Shown piece by piece: positions 26,233 to 33,478 of a stretch of DNA of 40,542 nt. The stretch is from Methanomassiliicoccales archaeon. Lineage in GTDB: Archaea > Thermoplasmatota > Thermoplasmata > RBG-16-68-12 > SOIM01. The notes beneath the pieces were generated by a model, which worked only from the letters and a program-made list of their open reading frames with translations, ran no database searches and had not been told where the DNA came from. How positions within the stretch are numbered: position 1 is the first letter of the stretch; every line of letters starts with the position of its first letter. A program made the position numbers and the translations under genes. Where the stretch lies: the NCBI GenBank assembly GCA_030593295.1, contig JAUVHO010000016.1, forward strand, positions 1 through 40,542. Reading direction: 5' to 3'.

Positions 26233-26733
26233 ATGGATCTGATTGCGCTTCTCAGCGATGCGACTACCAATCCTTTTGTGTTCTTCCCTCTACTGTTCAC
26301 ATACAGCGTTCTCGTAGCAGTAATCCTGCCCTTGCCCATCGAGCTGGCCCTTATTTTCGTTGAGGACCCCACCTACATGGTGGCCACGGCCATTGTGATC
26401 GGACTGGGAAAGATGGTTGGCGCCTGGGCCATTTTCTTTCTGGGCCTCAAGGTCGAGGACAACATACGTAGATGGTCCGAGAAGTACAAGATCGTCAACA
26501 AGATCGTCAAGTTCTCCATCTGGTTCGTGGACAAGACAGGGTACGTTGGCCTGTTCATTCTCCTGAGCATCCCGTTCATGACCGACACGGTTCCGATATA
26601 CATCTATGCGCTCTTCAACGAAGAAGGCAAGTTGATGAAACGCAACTACTTCCTGCTGACCAACTTCGCTGCCGGAATCGTGAGAGGTCTGATATTCATT
26701 CTGCTATGGAACGCTGGAATAAGGCTCATCTAG
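26233..26733 (+). CDS. VTT/DedA-like (SNARE-associated) membrane protein
   Basis: This 166-residue integral membrane protein has four to five hydrophobic segments (about 18-45, 50-75, 105-125, 140-162). A proline-containing re-entrant-like segment (VILPLPIELALIF) and the following GLGKMVGAWAIFFLGLK recall the DedA/VTT superfamily, whose members act in lipid scrambling or small-molecule transport. The assignment is at fold level only. A TATA-like TTTTTATAC about 35 bp before the ATG gives it its own promoter after taw1. Confidence 0.6.
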   Translation: MDLIALLSDATTNPFVFFPLLFTYSVLVAVILPLPIELALIFVEDPTYMVATAIVIGLGKMVGAWAIFFLGLKVEDNIRRWSEKYKIVNKIVKFSIWFVDKTGYVGLFILLSIPFMTDTVPIYIYALFNEEGKLMKRNYFLLTNFAAGIVRGLIFILLWNAGIRLI

Positions 26734-26784
26734 GCGTGGGTTTGGGAACGATAGTCTTATTTTGCTAGTCACATTCCTCACAAC

Positions 26785-27774
26785 GTGTTCAGAATCCTGA
26801 CGATACTTACCTCAGACGAACTTCTAGACAAGGCATTCAAGAGGGCATCCAAGGTCTCGATAACCGGGAAATACAGTATCGTGAGGAAGAAACAGAAGAT
26901 AGCCAAAGCGAAGCTGACATCGTCCTCACAGACCATCGACTCGACCCTGAAGAAGTACATCAAGGCCTTTCCAACCATAGACAACCTCCATCCGTTCTAC
27001 AAGGCCTTGATAGACATCCTGCTGGACACCGACAAGTTGAGGATGAGCCTGGCTTCCCTGGAGTGGTGCCGGTCGAAGTGCCTTCAAATCGCCAGAGATG
27101 GCTCGAAGAAGATATCGCGAGCGAGAGAAGTGGAGGAAATCGAATCGATCCGCAGTGGCGTATACGGAAGGATTTCCTCTGTCGTAAAGGACATCGAAGA
27201 GCAGTTGGATTTCTTGAACAAGGCCCGACAGGAGATGAAGAGGATGCCGAGTGTGAACCCTGACCAGCCCACTATCGTGGTATCGGGATACCCCAATGTG
27301 GGGAAATCCCAGCTGGTGGAGGCCATGTCCAGCGCCAAGCCGCGGATTGCGAGCTATCCATTTACCACTCAAAGGGTCTCGATAGGTCATTTCGAAAGAC
27401 GCTTCCAGACATATCAGGTCATTGACACACCGGGATTGCTGGATAGGGAACTCGAAGAACGCAATGAGATTGAGAGGCAGGCGATAAACGCGCTGGAGCA
27501 TCTAGCAGATGTTGTTGTGTTTATGTTGGACCCGACAGAGACGTGTGGCTATGAGACTGAGAGGCAGGAGAACTTGCTGAAGACCGTAGAAAAGGAATTC
27601 GGGGGGATCCCAGTGATCGTCGTCGAGAACAAGATGGATGTGTCTACTACATCATCCGAAAGAATGAAAATCTCGGCGCTCGAAGGAACTGGTGTGGAAG
27701 AACTCGTCGAGCATGTGGTAAAGGTGATTACCAGCCTCTCTCCTGAAGCCTCTGGTCCGCAGGTATCTCGCTGA
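26785..27774 (+). CDS. Nog1-type GTPase
   Basis: This 329-residue GTP-binding protein has an N-terminal helical domain (about 1-160) and a C-terminal G domain. G1 is GYPNVGKS (168-175), G2 lies at the TT of YPFTTQ, G3 is DTPG (214-217), G4 is NKMD (282-285) and G5 is SALEG. The arrangement matches Nog1/archaeal Obg-related GTPases tied to large ribosomal subunit assembly. The start is a GTG about 27 bp after a TATA-like AGTCTTATTTTGC, with no Shine-Dalgarno, so a leaderless GTG. Its 3' end overlaps the convergent pdxS by 47 nt. Confidence 0.9.
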   Translation: MFRILTILTSDELLDKAFKRASKVSITGKYSIVRKKQKIAKAKLTSSSQTIDSTLKKYIKAFPTIDNLHPFYKALIDILLDTDKLRMSLASLEWCRSKCLQIARDGSKKISRAREVEEIESIRSGVYGRISSVVKDIEEQLDFLNKARQEMKRMPSVNPDQPTIVVSGYPNVGKSQLVEAMSSAKPRIASYPFTTQRVSIGHFERRFQTYQVIDTPGLLDRELEERNEIERQAINALEHLADVVVFMLDPTETCGYETERQENLLKTVEKEFGGIPVIVVENKMDVSTTSSERMKISALEGTGVEELVEHVVKVITSLSPEASGPQVSR

Positions 27775-28735
27775 TCTCAAGTCCTTTCATCGCATCCCCG
27801 AGACCCTTGGACACTTCTGCTATGACCGAGGGATCGTCGAAATTTGTAGTGGCCTGGACGATGGCAATTCCCCTTTCTGTTGGATTCTCAGATTTGAATA
27901 TCCCCGATCCGACGAAAACGCCGTCACAGCCGAGCTGCATCATCATGGCGGCATCGGAAGGTGTGGCCAATCCACCAGCAGCGAAGTTGACTACGGGTAG
28001 CCTAGAAAGCTTCTTGATCTCAATGACAATATCCACCAATCCTTCACAAACGTCTGAAAGGCTGCCACCTTCGAACACGTATTCGCCACCCTTGACCTTC
28101 TCCGCGTCCTTGCCCGGGCTTCTGACGTCCCCCAGCAAATTGCAGTAGCTGATGGCGTAGGCGTCTGCCAGCCTGTTCAAAGCGGCATCATCCATCTTCT
28201 TGAGATCGTAGATCGCCTGGTTGATCAACCTTTGGTGACGGACGGCCTCGATCACGTTACCGGTCCCGGCCTCCCCCTTGGTCCTGATCATTGCGGCGCC
28301 CTCGAAGATCCTTCTCACTGCCTCGCCGAGGTTCCTGGCACCGCACACGAACGGGACCTCGAACTTCCTCTTGTCGATGTGATAGAACGGGTCTGCAGGT
28401 GTAAGGACCTCTGACTCGTCGATCATGTCAACGCCGAGGGTCTGCAGAGCTTGAGCCTCTACGAAGTGGCCTATTCTGGCCTTCGCCATAACGGGTATTG
28501 ATACGGTGTCGATTATCTCAGCAATCTTGAGAGGATCGGCCATTCTGGCAACGCCACCTTCAGTCCTGATGTCGGCAGGCACCCTCTCCAGGGCCATCAC
28601 CGCAACGGCACCGGCCTCCTCGGCGATCGCGGCCTGCTCGGCATTCGTAACGTCCATGATGACCCCGCCCTTCTGCATCTTTGCGAAGCCCCTCTTGAGC
28701 AATTCAGTTCCAAATCGTAGCTTCTTTAGGTCCAA
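27728..28735 (-). CDS. pdxS: Pyridoxal 5'-phosphate synthase subunit PdxS
   Basis: PdxS condenses ribose 5-phosphate, glyceraldehyde 3-phosphate and ammonia to PLP in a (beta/alpha)8 barrel. Key residues are visible: Asp28 (GGVIMDVTN), Lys85 ([11 protein letters not shown]) and Lys153 ([10 protein letters not shown]), each shifted by four from the Bacillus numbering I recall. The C-terminus QERGW is the family ending. The 335-residue length includes the archaeal insertion. The start is a TTG giving [17 protein letters not shown], which matches family N-termini. The only strong Shine-Dalgarno (GGGGAGG) lies unusually far upstream. The glutaminase partner PdxT is not in the window. Confidence 0.95.
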   Translation of the reverse strand: MDLKKLRFGTELLKRGFAKMQKGGVIMDVTNAEQAAIAEEAGAVAVMALERVPADIRTEGGVARMADPLKIAEIIDTVSIPVMAKARIGHFVEAQALQTLGVDMIDESEVLTPADPFYHIDKRKFEVPFVCGARNLGEAVRRIFEGAAMIRTKGEAGTGNVIEAVRHQRLINQAIYDLKKMDDAALNRLADAYAISYCNLLGDVRSPGKDAEKVKGGEYVFEGGSLSDVCEGLVDIVIEIKKLSRLPVVNFAAGGLATPSDAAMMMQLGCDGVFVGSGIFKSENPTERGIAIVQATTNFDDPSVIAEVSKGLGDAMKGLEISEIPADQRLQERGW

Positions 28736-28968
28736 ATCCAGAGGTATAAAACCACCTCCCCTTTTCGTTGTGTATAACAGGTTGGGTGCTTATTTCTACT
28801 TTTCGGTGAACCAACACAGGGGTTGAGGACGAGAATCGGACATGAGTGGTCACAAATGTGATTGAATTCGCAAGTCAGGTGTTAGAGTAGCACCCATCCA
28901 AGACGATTTCTATGAAAGACTTTAAAAGCATAAAGCGAATTTCATACACAAGGTGATTTGAGATTTCT
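28736..28968. promoter_or_regulatory. Divergent intergenic region, pdxS / Cys-rich protein
   Basis: On the minus side GGGGAGG and a TATA-like TTTTATACC lie just before pdxS. On the plus side CTTTAAAAGCATAAAG (about 28920-28933) is a good box A for the following gene, with AGGTGA at 28951-28956 as a possible ribosome-binding site. I see no gene between. Confidence 0.4.
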
Positions 28969-29229
28969 GTGGGCAAGGATAAGAAAGATCGGGATAAGAG
29001 AATCGATGAGGTCGAGGAGATCATCGCCAGAACGGACTGTCCAAAGGATTTCAAGTGCTATAAGTCAGGATTCGATGAGGTCTGCAAGGCCAGGGACATA
29101 GGCCTCGATGCGTTCCTGGTCTGCCTGGAAGATGACCCACCGGATTGCACCTTTTCTTTGACCTACGGGAAGAAGTACTTCTGTCAATGTCCTGTCCGTA
29201 TCGAGATCGCAAGGAAGTTCAGGGTCTAG
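28969..29229 (+). CDS. Small cysteine-rich archaeal protein of unknown function
   Basis: The protein has 86 residues with a charged N-terminus and seven Cys in the last 65 residues: DCPKDFKCYKSG, EVCKARD, VCLEDDPPDC and FCQCP. The even spacing suggests a zinc or iron-sulfur site rather than disulfides, given an otherwise cytoplasmic composition and no signal peptide. The start is GTG at 28969, behind AGGTGA and a TATA-like box. I do not recognise a named family. It lies upstream of the UPF0200-aconitase X operon, with 76 nt between its stop and the ATA codon at 29306, and that operon has its own TATA-like signal. Confidence 0.65.
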   Translation: MGKDKKDRDKRIDEVEEIIARTDCPKDFKCYKSGFDEVCKARDIGLDAFLVCLEDDPPDCTFSLTYGKKYFCQCPVRIEIARKFRV

Positions 29230-29305
29230 TTTTCCGCTAAGTTGAAATGGGGTCAACAACAATCTAATATATTGTACTCCAGATGCTCCAATCGGAGGAA
29301 GGGGA

Positions 29306-29851
29306 ATAACCACCAAGGTCGTGTGCGTCACTGGCATGCCCGGCAGCGGTAAGGAGGAATTCATCAGAGTTGCCGCGGAGTACGGATTTGAGATCGTTCG
29401 GATGGGGGACCTTGTCAGAGAGGAGGCATGCAGAAGGGGATTGGATTCTGACGACAAGTCAGTGGGTGGTCTGGCAAACGAGGAGAGGGAGAAGTATGGA
29501 TTGGGCATATGGGCCACACGTACGATTCCCAAGGTCACTGGCCCGAGAGTGGTAATCGATGGAATAAGGGGAATAGCCGAGGTCAGGGTCTTTCGAGAAG
29601 CGTTCTCATCAGACATGGTTCTGGTTTCAATAAAAGCCTCGAGCGACGCCAGATATGAGAGGATAAGACAAAGGGGAAGAAAGGACGCGACGCTGACAAG
29701 AGAACGGTTCGACCGGCGCGATGAGAGAGAAAAGAGATGGGGCATAGAGCAGGCAATGGAAGAGGCGGATCACGTTGTTGGTAATGAGGGGACCCTGGAG
29801 GAATTTCATGCGGCGGTGAGGATGGTTCTGGAAAGTGCAGTGGGGATGTGA
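29306..29851 (+). CDS. UPF0200-family P-loop nucleotide kinase-like protein
   Basis: This P-loop protein resembles adenylate/dephospho-CoA kinases. CVTGMPGSGKEEF is the Walker A loop, followed by RMGDLVREEACRRG and VVIDGIRGIAEVRVF (Walker B side), with LVSIKASSDARYERIRQRGR as the lid region. The substrate is unknown. The first standard start codon is GTG at 29321, but this would trim the first beta strand. Reading from ATA at 29306 restores TTKVVCVTGMPGSGK, and GGAGG sits about 8 nt upstream of it. I give the longer form, with the caveat that ATA starts are rare. It is first in a tight operon with a UPF0201-like protein, a pairing fused into one protein in some archaea. Confidence 0.8.
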   Translation: MTTKVVCVTGMPGSGKEEFIRVAAEYGFEIVRMGDLVREEACRRGLDSDDKSVGGLANEEREKYGLGIWATRTIPKVTGPRVVIDGIRGIAEVRVFREAFSSDMVLVSIKASSDARYERIRQRGRKDATLTRERFDRRDEREKRWGIEQAMEEADHVVGNEGTLEEFHAAVRMVLESAVGM

Positions 29852-29857
29852 GTATCA

Positions 29858-30280
29858 GTGTTTCTCAACGTGAAGCTCAGGGCATTCTGTCATGCAACAG
29901 AAGACCTATCCAAGGTCAGAACGGCGATCGAGTTCTTACTTCCAGATAGTGCCATATTGGAGAAGAAGATGACCGGACATCACGGAAACCCGATAGTGTT
30001 TCTCGAAACCAGGACGAGTAAGAAACCTGAGATTCGCGACTTCTGGAACAGGATGAAGGATTCCATCCCTCACATTGATCTCTTGAACGAGTTGGATTCG
30101 AGGATAGACGAGGAGTGCGTCCTGCGTGCAAGGCTGGATAAGCAGAAAGCATATCAAGGCAAGATGCAAATGGTGAAGCACGAGGACGTCATCTCGGTGT
30201 CATCCAAAATCGAGAGCTATCCCAAGAATAGGGAGGCTGCGCTGAAGAACGCGGAAGGTTACTTCGAGCCAATGGGGTGA
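29858..30280 (+). CDS. UPF0201/COG1325-like RNA-binding protein
   Basis: The 140 residues begin VFLNVKLRAFCHATEDLSKV, the pattern of archaeal PF01877-type proteins, which have a dsRBD-like or exosome-associated fold. The region LLPDSAILEKKMTGHHGNPIVFLE follows, with a helical C-terminus. The start is GTG, 6 nt after the UPF0200 stop. The pairing with UPF0200 suggests a shared role, perhaps in RNA metabolism. No activity can be assigned. Confidence 0.7.
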   Translation: MFLNVKLRAFCHATEDLSKVRTAIEFLLPDSAILEKKMTGHHGNPIVFLETRTSKKPEIRDFWNRMKDSIPHIDLLNELDSRIDEECVLRARLDKQKAYQGKMQMVKHEDVISVSSKIESYPKNREAALKNAEGYFEPMG

Positions 30281-30284
30281 ACTA

Positions 30285-31445
30285 CTGGAACTAACAAAAG
30301 AGCAGGAGAGATTACTCAACAACGGTAGCCGGGGTGAGAGGAAAGCGATGGAGCTCCTTATCGCACTCGGAGAGGTTTACGAAGCGGCCAATCTGATACC
30401 GGTCACTTCAACGCATATTTCCGGGGCATCCTACAAGACCATTGGCGATCCTGGGGTGAGGTTCCTCTCTGAGATATCTGAAGGCTGCAGTTCCAAGGTC
30501 AACTCAACAGTGAACCCAATTGGCATGGACAGGGAGCGGTACGCAGAGATGAGGATCCAGGAGGGGTTCGCCTCCAAGCAGAAGGATATCGTTGACCTCT
30601 ATGAGAAGTTGGGCGTGGCAAACAGCTGGACATGCACACCGTACCTCATTGGGAACAGACCTCAGTTGGGAGAGCACATATCCTGGGCAGAATCGTCGGC
30701 CGTTGTCTTCGCGAACTCGGTGCTGGGTGCCCGAACGAACAGGGAAGGAGGTCCCTCAGCTCTTGCTTCATCGATAACAGGATTCACACCGAATTACGGC
30801 TTGCATGATGAGGAGAACCGGAAAGCGGATGTTCTTATTGAGTTAGGGTTCGAACCTAGTGAAAAGGACTTCGCATCGCTGGGATACTTCGCCGGAAAGA
30901 TCTGCGGGAACAGGATACCCTACTTCAGAACCCTCTCGGCATCTGAAGACGACCTGAAGACCTTGTCCGCGTCTCTGGCCTCGTCGGGTTCAGTGTCAAT
31001 GTTCCACATAGAGAAACTGACGCCGGAATGGTCGCTGGGGCTGAGAGATGGACACGAGAAGGTGCAGATCGAGAAAGAGGACCTGGAGGATGTCGAAAGC
31101 GGGTGGAACACGAGTGAAGAACCAGATCTCGTCGCGATAGGTTGTCCGCATTGTTCGGTCGGTGAGCTCAGGAAACTCGCCAAAATGCTGGAGAAGGGCT
31201 GGAGTGGTCCGGAATTATGGGCTTGCACCAGTGAAGCTGTCAGCAAACAGGTGCCAGATGCGGTGGACATGATAAACGAACACGGCAAGGTCCTGTGCGA
31301 TACTTGCGTCATCGTTTCGAGCGTGGAGGATTTCTCGCGGGCAATCGCCACTAACTCGGGGAAGGCATCCACATACTTGCCCAGCCTCTGCAAGCAGAAG
31401 ATAATGTTCTCCGACCTGGAGACCTTGGTGAGGCGGTTCCAGTGA
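30285..31445 (+). CDS. Aconitase X large (catalytic) subunit; probable phosphomevalonate dehydratase large subunit
   Basis: Archaeal aconitase X is known to dehydrate mevalonate 5-phosphate to trans-anhydromevalonate 5-phosphate. The sequence has ISGASYKTIGDPGVRFL and NPIGMDRERY. Cluster-type Cys lie in SWTCTPYLIGNRP, IGCPHCSVGEL and LCDTC, fitting a [4Fe-4S] enzyme. The first ATG is at 30348, but 21 residues upstream read in frame as LELTKEQERLLNNGSRGERK, which matches the usual AcnX N-terminus. They begin at a CTG (30285) placed 4 nt after GGGGTGA. I therefore propose a CTG start (386 aa). The stop overlaps the next gene's GTG. Confidence 0.85.
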   Translation: MELTKEQERLLNNGSRGERKAMELLIALGEVYEAANLIPVTSTHISGASYKTIGDPGVRFLSEISEGCSSKVNSTVNPIGMDRERYAEMRIQEGFASKQKDIVDLYEKLGVANSWTCTPYLIGNRPQLGEHISWAESSAVVFANSVLGARTNREGGPSALASSITGFTPNYGLHDEENRKADVLIELGFEPSEKDFASLGYFAGKICGNRIPYFRTLSASEDDLKTLSASLASSGSVSMFHIEKLTPEWSLGLRDGHEKVQIEKEDLEDVESGWNTSEEPDLVAIGCPHCSVGELRKLAKMLEKGWSGPELWACTSEAVSKQVPDAVDMINEHGKVLCDTCVIVSSVEDFSRAIATNSGKASTYLPSLCKQKIMFSDLETLVRRFQ

Positions 31446-32245
31446 TACTCAGGGGTAGGGGACTATCGAAGGGAAAAGGAGAAGCAGAGGTAATTGTCTC
31501 ACGCGAGTCGGTTTCATTCCTCGGCGGTGTGGACCCCAAGACAGGAAAGATCATTGATGAGAACAGCGACATATTCGGAGAGAGCATCGGGGGAAAGGTC
31601 TTCGCATTCCCGGAGGGGAAGGGGAGCACGGTCGGATCATACGTGATCTACGGTCTGGCCCTGAACGGTTGCGCTCCTGTAGCCATCCTCAATGAAAAGA
31701 GCGAGGTCGTTGTCGCAACAGGCGTAATAATCTCCGGGATACCTCTTGTGGACGAGGTGGACATCGGACTTCTCAGGACGGGAGATCGGGTGGAAGTCGA
31801 CGGCGAGGATGGCAAGGTGGACGTCAAGGACCTGGAGGAGACTCACGTGGTGACGTCTTTCGTTGAGAACGAAGGAGGAATCTTGATCCTGAAGAGAAGC
31901 GAGCTGGTTGGTGCATACCAGGGGCTATGGGCCGGTGTCTCTGGCTACTTGGAGGAGAATGAAACGCCTCTCAAGAGAGCTGTGAAGGAGATTGAGGAGG
32001 AGACAGGATTGGAGAATCCCAAATTGGTTGTCGAAGGGGAGCCAGTGATGTCAAGAGATGATACTAGGATATGGGTCATCCATCCGTACATGTTCCACAG
32101 TGATTCGAGGAAAGTGACCCTTGACTGGGAGCACACGGATCACAGATGGATCAGTCCATCATCAGTAGATGAATTTGACACCGTTCCGAGATTGTCACGG
32201 ACGCTGGAAAGCGTGGTTCGCGGTTTGGCCATCAAAAATCGATAG
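31442..32245 (+). CDS. Aconitase X small (swivel) subunit fused to a Nudix hydrolase domain
   Basis: Residues 1-130 are the DUF126 small subunit of aconitase X: GRGLSKGKGEAEVIVS, SFLGGVDPKTGKIID, the conserved Ser-containing GKGSTVGSYVIYGLALNG and SGIPLVDEVDIGLL. With the large subunit it forms phosphomevalonate dehydratase. Residues about 134-267 are a Nudix domain with a complete box. Gly168, Glu174, Lys182-Glu183, Glu186-Glu187 and Gly189-Leu190 match G-x5-E-x7-(R/K)E-U-x-EE-x-G-U. The family's small subunit is normally about 130 residues and stand-alone. The frame is continuous with no internal stop. The start GTG overlaps the large-subunit TGA, so the two are translationally coupled. Confidence 0.88.
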   Translation: MILRGRGLSKGKGEAEVIVSRESVSFLGGVDPKTGKIIDENSDIFGESIGGKVFAFPEGKGSTVGSYVIYGLALNGCAPVAILNEKSEVVVATGVIISGIPLVDEVDIGLLRTGDRVEVDGEDGKVDVKDLEETHVVTSFVENEGGILILKRSELVGAYQGLWAGVSGYLEENETPLKRAVKEIEEETGLENPKLVVEGEPVMSRDDTRIWVIHPYMFHSDSRKVTLDWEHTDHRWISPSSVDEFDTVPRLSRTLESVVRGLAIKNR

Positions 32246-32268
32246 GGGAAAAGAGGGTTTTGAATAGC

Positions 32269-32282
32269 GTTTTTATAATATG
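32269..32282 (+). promoter_or_regulatory. TATA box of the first double-HTH regulator
   Basis: GTTTTTATAATATG is centred about 27 bp before the ATG at 32302. No Shine-Dalgarno is evident, indicating a leaderless mRNA. Confidence 0.55.
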
Positions 32283-32301
32283 AACTAATAAGTGACCTGG
32301 A

Positions 32302-33375
32302 ATGGCAATCAGTTTCACTTCTGCAGAGCAGTCGGTACTCTATGGCCTTGTCAAATACCCGAGGTTAAATGATAGGGAGCTCTCTGAAATCATAGGGGTG
32401 AAGCCATCCACTACCACGGCAATTAGGAGAAGGCTCAGGAAGAAAGAGGTATTCTGCACCAAACGGATTCCAATGGGTCATATGTTGGATCATGAGATCA
32501 TGGTTATCGCATATGGGAAGATCAGACCATCACTGAAAGTGAAGGACAAAGAAGAGTTCCTCAACTGGGTGAGGAGCATCCCCAACGTCTTTCTTTCATT
32601 GGCTTGTTCCGACGCAGTGCTGAACATCGCATACCTGAAGAACTACAGCATGTACAGGCAGTACACAGATTTCGTAAGCGAGAAATTTCGAGACACAGAA
32701 CTCGTCGACGCAAAGACATGGACACCTGTGCTCTTCGGTTTTGAGACCTCCAAACCCGTGACCTACTTCGACTTTGGCCCAGCCGTCAAACATGCATTCG
32801 GCATCGAGGATGAGCAGTACGAGGAGCCAACATTCGAGAAACCCTCCGGAGAGAAACTGACAAAGAAGGAGAGGAGCGTCCTCAAAGGGCTGGTAATGTA
32901 CCCGGAGTCATCTGACAAGGACGTTGCTGAGAAGATAGATGCATCCAGACAAGCCGTATCCACAATGAAACGGCGTTTCGAGGATGCTGGATTGATGAAG
33001 ACCGTTCGGATAGTCGACCTGCAGAAGATCGGCTACAGCATATTGGCGGTGGCTCATAGCGCATTCACTCCATATGCTACCATGGAATCCCGGTCGAGCG
33101 GTATGAAGGTAGTGAGAGAATCCATCCCAGCAATTTTGAACATTTCCAGCAACCCGGAGAATGTGATGCTCGCCCCAGTGATGGACTATGATGAGTTCCA
33201 CAGATTAAGAACCCAGGCGGTACGTTACTACATGGACAAGGGCTTCATGAACGAAGAACCCAGAGTCACACTATTCCCTCTATCTGACACCTTGATCAAT
33301 AAGAACTACGATTTTTCCGGGTTCATGGATATCGTTGTGGGAGAAGACGAGCGAGTCCTAGTTTGGGGCAAATGA
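32302..33375 (+). CDS. Double winged-helix (Lrp-like) transcriptional regulator, copy 1
   Basis: The 357-residue protein has an internal repeat. Each half starts with a winged-helix segment: residues about 5-50 (YGLVKYPRLNDRELSEIIGV then KPSTTTAIRRRLRKK) and about 193-240 (GLVMYPESSDKDVAEKIDAS then RQAVSTMKRRFED). Each is followed by an alpha/beta region that could be an effector or dimerisation domain (LDHEIMVIAYGKI; IGYSILAVAHSAF). This recalls Lrp/AsnC regulators joined head to tail. The C-terminus FPLSDTLINKNYDFSGFM is shared with the next gene. No ligand can be inferred. The gene has its own promoter after the aconitase X operon. Confidence 0.75.
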   Translation: MAISFTSAEQSVLYGLVKYPRLNDRELSEIIGVKPSTTTAIRRRLRKKEVFCTKRIPMGHMLDHEIMVIAYGKIRPSLKVKDKEEFLNWVRSIPNVFLSLACSDAVLNIAYLKNYSMYRQYTDFVSEKFRDTELVDAKTWTPVLFGFETSKPVTYFDFGPAVKHAFGIEDEQYEEPTFEKPSGEKLTKKERSVLKGLVMYPESSDKDVAEKIDASRQAVSTMKRRFEDAGLMKTVRIVDLQKIGYSILAVAHSAFTPYATMESRSSGMKVVRESIPAILNISSNPENVMLAPVMDYDEFHRLRTQAVRYYMDKGFMNEEPRVTLFPLSDTLINKNYDFSGFMDIVVGEDERVLVWGK

Positions 33376-33445
33376 TGGTCAATGCAATTGGCCACGCTCC
33401 GTTCCCAGAAGATGTGCAAAGGTAACTCGAGATGTAGAACGGATA

Positions 33446-33458
33446 GCTTTATTATACG
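33446..33458 (+). promoter_or_regulatory. TATA box of the second double-HTH regulator
   Basis: GCTTTATTATACG is centred about 27 bp before the ATG at 33479. The spacing is the same as for copy 1, which suggests a leaderless mRNA. Confidence 0.55.
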
Positions 33459-33478
33459 AAAAGTGCTTATTCGCCACC

